Made by a program: the position numbers and the translations under genes. Shown piece after piece: positions 9,726 through 16,994 of a stretch of DNA of 64,000 nt. Source of the DNA: Saccharospirillaceae bacterium (lineage in GTDB: Bacteria; Pseudomonadota; Gammaproteobacteria; Pseudomonadales; Oceanobacteraceae); contig JAJOJJ010000031.1 in the NCBI GenBank assembly GCA_021208685.1, positions 1-64,000 of the forward strand, in the 5' to 3' direction. Within the stretch, counting starts at the first letter, position 1; each line of letters starts with the position of its first letter. The notes beneath the pieces are model-generated. The model did not search any database and was not told the origin of the DNA. It saw only the letters and a program-made list of their open reading frames with translations.

Positions 9726-10736
9726 TCAGTCCTCCAGCAAATCGTCGATGTCCAGGGTGTTCGCTTTTGGCTGAACATCATCCCAGAACGTACCCAAACC
9801 ACCGGTCGGCGTACGCGCACCGGTTGCTTCCGTCCACAGACGGTCAGAGACGGCCGTAATCTGACGGCTGGCCATAATATCCATCATGCGGTAATCCGGA
9901 TTGCTGGAGGTGGTTTTCAGCGACGCAGCATGACGACGGATCGCATCGCGCAGCTGCTCGGTGTTGCCCGAACCATCGGCAATGACGACTTCAATCGCAT
10001 GGGCCATACGCACACCGGAAGCGGTGGCGATACGGCTGGCGTTGGCCATTTCCTGCCATGGATCGGTGCCCTTTGGCGCCGTATCCGGCATCATCACCCA
10101 GATACCGGCCTGCAGCGCCTGCGGCAATCCCCACCAGCGCACGTTGTCCACACACTGCAGTCCACGTACGGCTTTCATGGCAATGTCTTTCGGCACGTTA
10201 ACGCTGCTTTGCGAGCGCAGATCGCTCATCACCGACTGCATGCCAGCGATGGAACCCAGCACCCAATACACTTCTTCGCTTTCACTCAGGTCAGGGCACT
10301 TGTCACCCGGTTCACCGAATTCGGCCACCATGTGCTGATACGCCATGTACTGACGGCTGGCCGCGACGGCAAAGGCACGCTTTTCACGGATACGCGCATC
10401 TTTGGCTTCAGCAATGTTCTGGCTCTTAAAGGCACGCACATACGCCAGCGCTTCTTCATGGGCTTTTTCTTCCGCACAGGAGCCGGACATCATGTACATG
10501 GTCACGGCGGCGCGATCAGGCGGAAACGTTAATTCAGTAAATGACATCAGCGTCGGTGCCATCGCGGTTGTCATGCCGCAGGCCATCTCCGGATCGCTGC
10601 TTTTCATGGTATAGGGAATCGCATACTCTTCGGTGTAATCGTATGCAAACCAGCCGGTTGTTTTATAAATCATGCTGCAGCCGGACATGCTGCTGATCGC
10701 CAGCAACGCCAGCGATATACGCGCGAGGAAAGACAT
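9726..10736 (-). CDS. TatT-like lipoprotein of a TPAT TRAP transporter
   Basis: 336 residues with a lipobox (SSMSGCS), so it should be a lipid-anchored periplasmic protein. The body is almost wholly helical. Segments such as YWVLGSIAGMQSVMSD match the pattern of the TatT T-component, a TPR-like trimer that partners the binding protein in TPAT systems. It is first in the operon, two bases before the binding-protein gene. Position and fold pattern support the TatT call more than clear residue identity does. An unrelated helical lipoprotein remains possible. Confidence 0.68.
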   Translation of the reverse strand: MSFLARISLALLAISSMSGCSMIYKTTGWFAYDYTEEYAIPYTMKSSDPEMACGMTTAMAPTLMSFTELTFPPDRAAVTMYMMSGSCAEEKAHEEALAYVRAFKSQNIAEAKDARIREKRAFAVAASRQYMAYQHMVAEFGEPGDKCPDLSESEEVYWVLGSIAGMQSVMSDLRSQSSVNVPKDIAMKAVRGLQCVDNVRWWGLPQALQAGIWVMMPDTAPKGTDPWQEMANASRIATASGVRMAHAIEVVIADGSGNTEQLRDAIRRHAASLKTTSSNPDYRMMDIMASRQITAVSDRLWTEATGARTPTGGLGTFWDDVQPKANTLDIDDLLED

Positions 10737-10927
10737 GACGCCCCCATTTCTGATGAGTAATTTTTTTTATTCTGTTCAGGATGACAACCATCCCGGTGGG
10801 TCTTACCTTCGTGTCAGGCACAGGTTAAGCCCGGTCCCAGTCTAACGCGTAAGCCAGATAAAAGCTTGGCCCAGCCGCCACCGGGCCCGCGACAATAGAG
10901 TCAATCCAGGGTCTTAGAAAGGTTAAA

Positions 10928-11833
10928 ATGCGCCAACAGCCAGCCTCAACTCAACCTCAGAAACCCAGCCCAAACGCTCATGTAACGGCCGCAGAACACA
11001 GCCGCGCACTGCAGCAACTGCTCGACCAGCATTTCGTGCAGGCCGGACAGCGTGTGGATGAGGTCTATCGGCGCCATTTCGCTCCGGCCAGCGCGGTTTT
11101 CTTCCGCCACTGGCGTCATCGCCGGGATATCCCCGGTGATCTGCTGGCACTGCCACGCAGCCTGCTGAACCTGTTGCGGCGGCAGCCGCAAAGCACGGCC
11201 AAGCCCAGTGGCAAACAGCAGGAAATGCGCCGCATTCTGGAGCAGGAACTGCTCGACCTGCCCACCCTTGAAGCCAGCCTGCAACAGTACTGTGAGCAGG
11301 TCATTGACCATTACCGTCTGGATCTTTCACAGCAGCAAAGCCTGACACCGGCACAGCGGCAGGCGTTTGAGCACTATGTCGAACATCAGCTGATACGTCT
11401 GCACCTGCCCAGTGAAGGACTACGCGAAGGGTTACTGGCGCTGACCATCATGCTGACCGGCCGCTTACTCGGTGATAAAGCCATGCTCAGCAGCGCCGCC
11501 AGTCTTGGCGGTACTCTGGCCGGCAGTGTTTATCTCGGCCAGCAAGGGTGGTGGGGAGCCTTCTGGGCCAGCTGGTTTGGGGTGCCAGCCTGGGTCAGCT
11601 GGGTGGGTATTGGCAGTGGTGTTCTCTCCGCGCTGCTGCTCTCGCCACTCCTGGCTCCGGGGGTTGAGTGGGGCATGAACCGCCTGAGGGCCCGCCGGGT
11701 ACTGCAACAGACGGTACAACAGGCGCAGGCAAAACTGACCAATAAAGACGGTGTGCTGCTGGCCAGCCGGCTCGGTTTATACCTGCAGTTACTGCCCGAT
11801 CTGGCGCAGTTTCTGGCGCGGATTAAAGGCTGA
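10928..11833 (+). CDS. Conserved hypothetical membrane-associated protein
   Basis: 301 residues. The first ~150 are soluble, helical and rich in Gln, Arg and Leu. Residues ~170-240 form two or three hydrophobic segments rich in Gly and Trp (LGQQGWWGAFWASWFGV), and a basic helix (RLRARRVLQQTV) follows. There is no signal peptide and no family I recognise. AAAGG lies six bases before the ATG. It is monocistronic, divergent from the TRAP operon and upstream of phoH on the same strand. Confidence 0.65.
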   Translation: MRQQPASTQPQKPSPNAHVTAAEHSRALQQLLDQHFVQAGQRVDEVYRRHFAPASAVFFRHWRHRRDIPGDLLALPRSLLNLLRRQPQSTAKPSGKQQEMRRILEQELLDLPTLEASLQQYCEQVIDHYRLDLSQQQSLTPAQRQAFEHYVEHQLIRLHLPSEGLREGLLALTIMLTGRLLGDKAMLSSAASLGGTLAGSVYLGQQGWWGAFWASWFGVPAWVSWVGIGSGVLSALLLSPLLAPGVEWGMNRLRARRVLQQTVQQAQAKLTNKDGVLLASRLGLYLQLLPDLAQFLARIKG

Positions 11834-12302
11834 AAGAGACGCTGTCATCCCGTCATCAGGCTGACCATTGCCGACAAAGCGTTGTCATAAAACAAACACT
11901 TGGCAAGGAGTCTGCCTGACGCCATAGTAACCAAAGGCGTGTTTTTGCCGCCGCTGAGTATTGCAAACTCAGTGACCGCAAAGCGTACCGATCACCCACG
12001 GAGGGAGGGTAAGTTGCTACCCGAGCGCAGTATCAGCCTGCCAGGATATGGCAGATACACAGTGCCTTCAGGTCATTCAGGCCAGCGCACTCACATTATG
12101 CAACCACCGACGCTGAACCTCAGTTGCAACGTCCACTCCCTTACCATCGTTGTGCAACGCCTTTCTGTCCAAACATCCGCCCATCAACCAACCCTGGCCA
12201 CCAACCAGCGCAAGTCCGACCGTTTGCGCTCAGTGCGCGCACCGTGGCATTCCGCCATTTATGTATCTGATCAGCCCAACCTGCAACCAGGAGAGTGCTT
12301 AT
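11834..12302. other. Possibly structured leader upstream of phoH
   Basis: About 470 bases without a supported gene. The reading frame that extends phoH upstream through this stretch lacks a ribosome site and family-like sequence. Local hairpins are visible: CTGAGT/ACTCAG around 11955-11975, GGGTA/TACCC near 12006-12021, and a TGCCA/TGGCA pair near 12039-12053. Together they could form a structured 5' leader for phoH, but no known riboswitch class fits. Confidence 0.35.
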
Positions 12303-13682
12303 ATGGCCGCAAGTAAATCCGCAACCAAGCTGTACGTTCTGGACACCAATGTTCTGATTCATGATCCGGCTGCGATCCTGAATTTTGAAGAGCATCAGGT
12401 GGTGATCCCTATGACCGTTCTGGAGGAGCTGGATAAACTGAAAATGGGCAAAGCGTCCATTGCCACCGATTGCCGAGAGGCCATCCGTAAAATCGACCAC
12501 ATCATTGGTGATGCCACGCCCACCGAGATCGCCAAGGGCGTACCCATTGCCCGGCCTGACGGCTCGGTGCAGGGGCATCTGTCCATACTGCTGGATAATT
12601 TCGAGGCACCGAACCGCTCACTGCCGCCGGATCTGAACGACAACAAAATCATTAACAGCCTGGTCAGTCTGCAGGAAAAATACCCGCGCCGTGATGTGAT
12701 TCTGATCACCAAAGACATCAATATGCGGCTGAAAGCGCGGGGCTGCGGTGTCGGCGCACAGGATTATCAGAACGATCAGCTGCTGAGCGATGTCTCCCTG
12801 CTGGAAACCGGTTTCCACACCTTCGCAGATTCGTTCTGGGAAACCCAAACCCAGGTGGATACTTTCCACGATGAAACCGGAACGTATCACCGTATCCCGC
12901 TGGAAAATCTGCCCGACGAACTCTATGTAAACCGCTTCATTGTTGACGAGAAAGGCTTTATCGGCCGCGTGGTGCTGATCGAAGAAACCACCGCCCTGCT
13001 GCAGGATCTGCCTGCCGAGCAACTGTTATCGCAAAGTGCCTGGGGGCTGACACCGCGCGATATTCCACAGGCACTCGCCCTGCATCTGCTGATGGACCCG
13101 GATGTGCATCTGGTCACCCTGACCGGCCAGGCCGGTTCCGGTAAAACCATTCTGGCGCTGGCGGCGGCTATCGAGATGACCGTTGCCACCAAGCAGTTCC
13201 GGCGCATCATTGCCACCCGTTCAACGCGTGGTCTGGATGAAGATATCGGCTATCTGCCGGGAACAGAGGCAGAAAAAATGGAACCCTGGCTGGGCGCCAT
13301 CACCGACAATCTGGAAGCACTGCACGATGATGACGAGCACGCCACCAGCAGCGTCGACTACATCCTGAAAAAAGTGCCGCTGCAGTTTAAATCCCTGAAC
13401 TACATCCGCGGACGCAGCTTCCAGCACAGCCTCATTCTGATCGATGAATGCCAGAATCTGACGCCGCACCAGATGAAAACCATCATCACCCGTGCCGGTG
13501 CCGGTTCAAAGGTTGTTTGTCTGGGGAATCTGGCGCAAATCGATACGCCCTATCTGAACCCGATCAGCTCAGGTCTGACGTATCTGATTGAACGTTTCAA
13601 AGAGTTCACCAGTGGCGGCACGATTCATCTGGAAGGCTCCCCGCGTTCTGTTCTGGCGGAATATGCGGAGACTCATTTATAA
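12303..13682 (+). CDS. PhoH family PIN-ATPase
   Basis: 459 residues from the ATG at 12303, chosen for its AGGAGA site and family-like start. Residues 9-130 form a PIN nuclease domain (LYVLDTNVLIHDP, EELDKLK, LITKDINMRLKA with conserved Asp). Residues ~230-459 are the PhoH ATPase, with Walker A GQAGSGKT, Walker B ILIDECQN, and the LTPHQMKT and NLAQID motifs. PhoH2-type PIN-PhoH proteins are ATP-dependent RNA helicases/RNases. Expected to be cytoplasmic and to act in RNA turnover under stress. A strong terminator follows. Confidence 0.92.
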   Translation: MAASKSATKLYVLDTNVLIHDPAAILNFEEHQVVIPMTVLEELDKLKMGKASIATDCREAIRKIDHIIGDATPTEIAKGVPIARPDGSVQGHLSILLDNFEAPNRSLPPDLNDNKIINSLVSLQEKYPRRDVILITKDINMRLKARGCGVGAQDYQNDQLLSDVSLLETGFHTFADSFWETQTQVDTFHDETGTYHRIPLENLPDELYVNRFIVDEKGFIGRVVLIEETTALLQDLPAEQLLSQSAWGLTPRDIPQALALHLLMDPDVHLVTLTGQAGSGKTILALAAAIEMTVATKQFRRIIATRSTRGLDEDIGYLPGTEAEKMEPWLGAITDNLEALHDDDEHATSSVDYILKKVPLQFKSLNYIRGRSFQHSLILIDECQNLTPHQMKTIITRAGAGSKVVCLGNLAQIDTPYLNPISSGLTYLIERFKEFTSGGTIHLEGSPRSVLAEYAETHL

Positions 13683-13750
13683 CGCTTATCAAGGAATTGC
13701 CGGGTATCAGAACTTTGACGATATAAGAAGTCTGAACTATATAACTAACA

Positions 13751-13788
13751 GGGCTTTGATTATGCAACGATGAATCAAAGCCCTTTTT
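13751..13788 (+). terminator. Strong Rho-independent terminator
   Basis: Perfect 11-base stem GGGCTTTGATT/AATCAAAGCCC (13751-13761 with 13773-13783) followed by TTTTT, about 70 bases after the phoH stop. Confidence 0.92.
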
Positions 13789-13837
13789 ATCGCCCCTAAA
13801 TTCACCATCCCGGAGAGATCCACGGAAGGTCCATATT

Positions 13838-14257
13838 ATGAAAGCATTAGTATTCGCCGCCCTTATTGCCCTGTCCGTCAGCGCCCTTGCTGCACCGGCA
13901 GAAGAAACCATCTACGAACTGGAATTTGAAACGGATTCAAACTGGACCAGTATTGAAATCCGTGATGATGCAGTCTTCGTCAATGCGCCAGCCGGGGAAG
14001 GCATGAATGTGACGGCCAAAGATGGTTTACGCTCGTTTACGATTTCGCCGAAAAAAATCCACCTGCGCTCACGCACCCGTGGTCTGGTGAATATGAATCT
14101 GTTTGTTAAATCGAAAAACAACGTGCTCGGTCTGACCATCTGTAAAGGCTCACCCAGCAGCTACACCTGGATTAAATCCGGTCAGTCCAAACAGAAAAAC
14201 GATCTGAAAGAAAAAGATCACTGCGAACAGGCCGCACTGGTTCTGCAGCTGTTCTGA
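13838..14257 (+). CDS. Small secreted protein of unknown function
   Basis: 139 residues with a signal peptide ending ALAAPA, giving a mature protein of about 118 residues. The mature part is beta-rich, lysine-rich near the end, and has two cysteines (LTICKG and KDHCEQ) that could form one disulfide. CGGAGAGATCC lies upstream. It sits between two strong terminators, so it is a single-gene transcript. No family recognised; a periplasmic location is inferred. Confidence 0.75.
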   Translation: MKALVFAALIALSVSALAAPAEETIYELEFETDSNWTSIEIRDDAVFVNAPAGEGMNVTAKDGLRSFTISPKKIHLRSRTRGLVNMNLFVKSKNNVLGLTICKGSPSSYTWIKSGQSKQKNDLKEKDHCEQAALVLQLF

Positions 14258-14271
14258 TTGCGGCTGCGCAG

Positions 14272-14302
14272 AAAACGCCCACCTCAGCCGTGGGCGTTTT
14301 TT
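14272..14302 (+). terminator. Rho-independent terminator
   Basis: Stem AAAACGCCCA/TGGGCGTTTT (14272-14281 with 14291-14300) with T run, 15 bases after the stop of the small secreted protein gene. The A run on the other side may also let it end the convergent gene at 14317. Confidence 0.88.
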
Positions 14303-14316
14303 ATGGACAGCGCCCG

Positions 14317-14565
14317 TCAGTGCTCAAGAATGTCACGCCTGAAATCCCCTTTAAACATCGGGATTTCATGCAACTCCTGCTCACCTTCCATGCTGAAGTA
14401 CATGGAACTCTGCTCCGGCGGAAAAATTTTCACATGATTCTGGCTGCTGATGGGACGCGCACCGTGCATCATGTCTTTCAGCATCAGATAAATTTCTTCG
14501 TAACTGTCAGCGCGCAGTTCAACTTCCACTTCGGTGGTAAAACGGAATGACATTTTCGCCATCAT
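14317..14565 (-). CDS. Small conserved hypothetical protein
   Basis: 82 residues, soluble, with a repeated acidic/hydrophobic beta pattern (FRFTTEVEVELRADSYEEIY). An excellent AAGGAGG site precedes tandem ATG codons at 14560-14565. No signal peptide and no family recognised. The strong ribosome site and clean gene-sized space support it being real. Confidence 0.7.
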   Translation of the reverse strand: MMAKMSFRFTTEVEVELRADSYEEIYLMLKDMMHGARPISSQNHVKIFPPEQSSMYFSMEGEQELHEIPMFKGDFRRDILEH

Positions 14566-14728
14566 GCACCCTCCTTCTCAGACTATTTCATGAGCCTAAC
14601 CCAGCGGCTGGAAAATGCCGCATGAACATCAGGATATAGACGCATACAACCTAATCAGCATCGACGAAAGAGCAGGAAGCTATAAAACAGCACTGTTACA
14701 CTTTAGCGCGATGAGTTGAGGAGACGTT

Positions 14729-15265
14729 ATGCAACGAATTGCTATTTACTGCGGTGCCCGCAGCGGTCACGACCCGAAATACGCTCAGGCTGCCGAACAT
14801 CTGGCCCGTTTTCTGGCGCAGCAAGGCATTGGTATTGTCTATGGTGGCAGCAACAGCGGCCTGATGGGGATTATTGCCGATACCGCGCTGAAGGCTGGTG
14901 GAGAAGTGATCGGTGTGATTCCCGATTCCCTGCACAAGCGTGAAGTGGCTCACCGCGGGCTGACCAGCCTCCACCAGGTTGCCGGCATGCATGAGCGTAA
15001 GGCGCTGATGGCTGATCTCGCCGATGCCTTTGTAGCCCTGCCCGGGGGAATAGGAACGCTGGATGAACTGATTGAAATCTGGTGCTGGGCCGGCATGGGG
15101 GCACACAGCAAGCCCTGCGCCTGCTATGACGTCGATAACTACTGGCAGCCGCTGTTTGATCTGCTCAGTCACGTACAACGGGAAGGTTTCGCGCACGGCG
15201 AGCGGCAACTGTTACGTGCCGCGACACCGGAACAGCTGCTGGCCAGTCTTCGGGCTGGCCACTGA
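14729..15265 (+). CDS. LOG family nucleoside 5'-monophosphate phosphoribohydrolase
   Basis: 178 residues, the usual length for the TIGR00730/LOG Rossmann-fold family. Signature motifs are present: YGGSNSGLMG, the MHERKALM segment that binds phosphate, and PGGIGTLDE with its catalytic Glu. Family members split the N-glycosidic bond of AMP or cytokinin riboside monophosphates, releasing the base and ribose 5-phosphate. Start ATG with GAGGAG upstream. Cytoplasmic and apparently monocistronic. The bacterial physiological substrate is not settled for this branch. Confidence 0.88.
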   Translation: MQRIAIYCGARSGHDPKYAQAAEHLARFLAQQGIGIVYGGSNSGLMGIIADTALKAGGEVIGVIPDSLHKREVAHRGLTSLHQVAGMHERKALMADLADAFVALPGGIGTLDELIEIWCWAGMGAHSKPCACYDVDNYWQPLFDLLSHVQREGFAHGERQLLRAATPEQLLASLRAGH

Positions 15266-15284
15266 CCGGGCACAATCCGCCGGA

Positions 15285-16874
15285 TCAAACCTGCTGGGCA
15301 ACGTCCAGCGGTTCGCCTTCATTCAGCAAATGACGGCTTTCAGCCGCAAAGCCCGCTCCCACTTCGGAGTAATAATTGAAGGCCACATCCACTCCGCGCT
15401 GTAACAATTCGGCACGCTCATCGTCATAGCGCGCAACCGCAGCGACTTTGCCCTGATACCCGGCCAGTTTCAGCATCTCCAGCGTACTGCGCATTTCGGT
15501 CTGAGAGGGCAAAGCCAGCATAACCAGCCGGATGCCCTGAGTGCTGACCTTCTGCCAGAACTCCATGTCATCGGAATCGCCAACCACCACATTAAAGCCG
15601 TCGGCTTTCAGTGCAGCGACTCGCTCAGCATCCGATTCCACGCCCCAGACTTTGTTGCCGTATTCGCGTTCCAGCGCAGAATAAGCGCCCTTACCGACCC
15701 GTCCCATACCGAGAATCAGAACCTGAGCCTCTTTCGGTTGTTCAAATCCCTGATGCGCACCAGGACGCTCAAAGCGGTTGATACTGTCTTTGCGCACTGC
15801 ATAAATATGGTGCGCGCGGCGATACATAAAACTGCTGAGAATAAACGACAGAGACATCACCAGCGCGATAATCACCAGCCAATCCTCACTCAGCCATCCA
15901 CGGTTCACGCTCAGGCTCGCCACAATCAGGCCAAATTCGCTGTAGTTCGTCAGCGCCAGCGCACTCAGGTACGACGAACGACCCGACACACCAAAGCGTG
16001 CCAGCAGGGCAAAAAACAGCACAAACTTCACCGCCAGCAATGCCGTGAGCAGCAATGCCGTCAACGCCATGTCGAGGCTCGGTAAGGCGGTAAAACCAAT
16101 CGACAGAAAGAAGCCGATCAGGAACAGATCCTTGAAGTTCATCAGCACTTTGTACAGTTCGGCGGATTTGGCATGGGACGCCAGCAACATTCCCACCAGC
16201 AACGCCCCCAGATCACCTTTCATGTTGACCAGGGTGAACAGCTCAGAACCGCCCAAAGCAAGGAAGAACCCCAGCAACGGTAATAACTCACCATGTCCGG
16301 CCTGACTCATCAGGCGGTGTAGCAGTGGCTTGATCAGAAACAGGCCAAACAGTCCGAACGCCCAGAGCGATGGCGTTTTGCCGGTTGAAGCCACCAGAAA
16401 CACCACCGCCAGAATGTCCTGAATCACCAGAATCCCCACGGCAATTTTGCCGTGACGGGTTTTGAGTTCGGAGGCTTCTTCCAGCATTTTCACCACACAG
16501 ACCGTGGACGAAAAGCTCAGGGCAAAAGCCACCAGCAGCGCAGCGGTCAGTGGTATATCAAAGTAATGGCTCACCCCCAGCCAGGCCGCCAACAGAATGA
16601 TCCCCGCCAGCAATACCCCCCAGACGCCGGTATGCAGCACACTGGTCAGCCATACTTCCTTTTGCATCAGCGCACGGATATTCAGCTTCAGACCGATGGT
16701 AAACAGCATCAGGGTAATCCCCAGATCGGCCAGTGCCTGCAGGCTGCCGACCGGTTGCACGCCCAGCGCATGCAAACCAAAACCGGCCAGCAGGTAGCCG
16801 ACCAGAGGCGGCATTCCCAACTGTTTGACGACAAAGCCACAAAGGAAAGCGACCAATACCCACAAATAATCCAT
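15285..16874 (-). CDS. KefC-like CPA2 cation:proton antiporter with TrkA-N domain
   Basis: 529 residues. Residues 1-360 contain about 12 membrane segments of the Na+/H+ exchanger fold (LVGYLLAGFGLHALG, LMLFTIGLKL, SFSSTVCVVKMLEE, VGILVIQDILAVVF). Residues ~385-500 are a Rossmann TrkA-N/RCK domain with GMGRVG for nucleotide binding. It lacks the KefC-type long C-terminal extension and has no kefF/kefG partner nearby, unlike the second Kef-like gene at 60.5 kb. Expected to move K+ or Na+ against protons at the inner membrane, gated by NAD(H). AGGATC precedes the ATG. Confidence 0.88.
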   Translation of the reverse strand: MDYLWVLVAFLCGFVVKQLGMPPLVGYLLAGFGLHALGVQPVGSLQALADLGITLMLFTIGLKLNIRALMQKEVWLTSVLHTGVWGVLLAGIILLAAWLGVSHYFDIPLTAALLVAFALSFSSTVCVVKMLEEASELKTRHGKIAVGILVIQDILAVVFLVASTGKTPSLWAFGLFGLFLIKPLLHRLMSQAGHGELLPLLGFFLALGGSELFTLVNMKGDLGALLVGMLLASHAKSAELYKVLMNFKDLFLIGFFLSIGFTALPSLDMALTALLLTALLAVKFVLFFALLARFGVSGRSSYLSALALTNYSEFGLIVASLSVNRGWLSEDWLVIIALVMSLSFILSSFMYRRAHHIYAVRKDSINRFERPGAHQGFEQPKEAQVLILGMGRVGKGAYSALEREYGNKVWGVESDAERVAALKADGFNVVVGDSDDMEFWQKVSTQGIRLVMLALPSQTEMRSTLEMLKLAGYQGKVAAVARYDDERAELLQRGVDVAFNYYSEVGAGFAAESRHLLNEGEPLDVAQQV

Positions 16875-16994
16875 GTACGATCCTGTTCAGCTTACAAAAC
16901 GGCACTCAGTATACCCTGCCCGCAAAATACTGGCCCTGACGCGAGTCAGCCCCGGAGGTGAGTCATACCACTGATGGCTGCCATGCTGCGTCAT

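Noticed and set aside
11950-12060. Possible c-di-GMP-I riboswitch (GCAAAC and CGCAAAGC motifs close together)
   Set aside because: The two motifs are separated by only about eight bases with no GNRA hairpin between them, and the expected tetraloop receptor half is missing.
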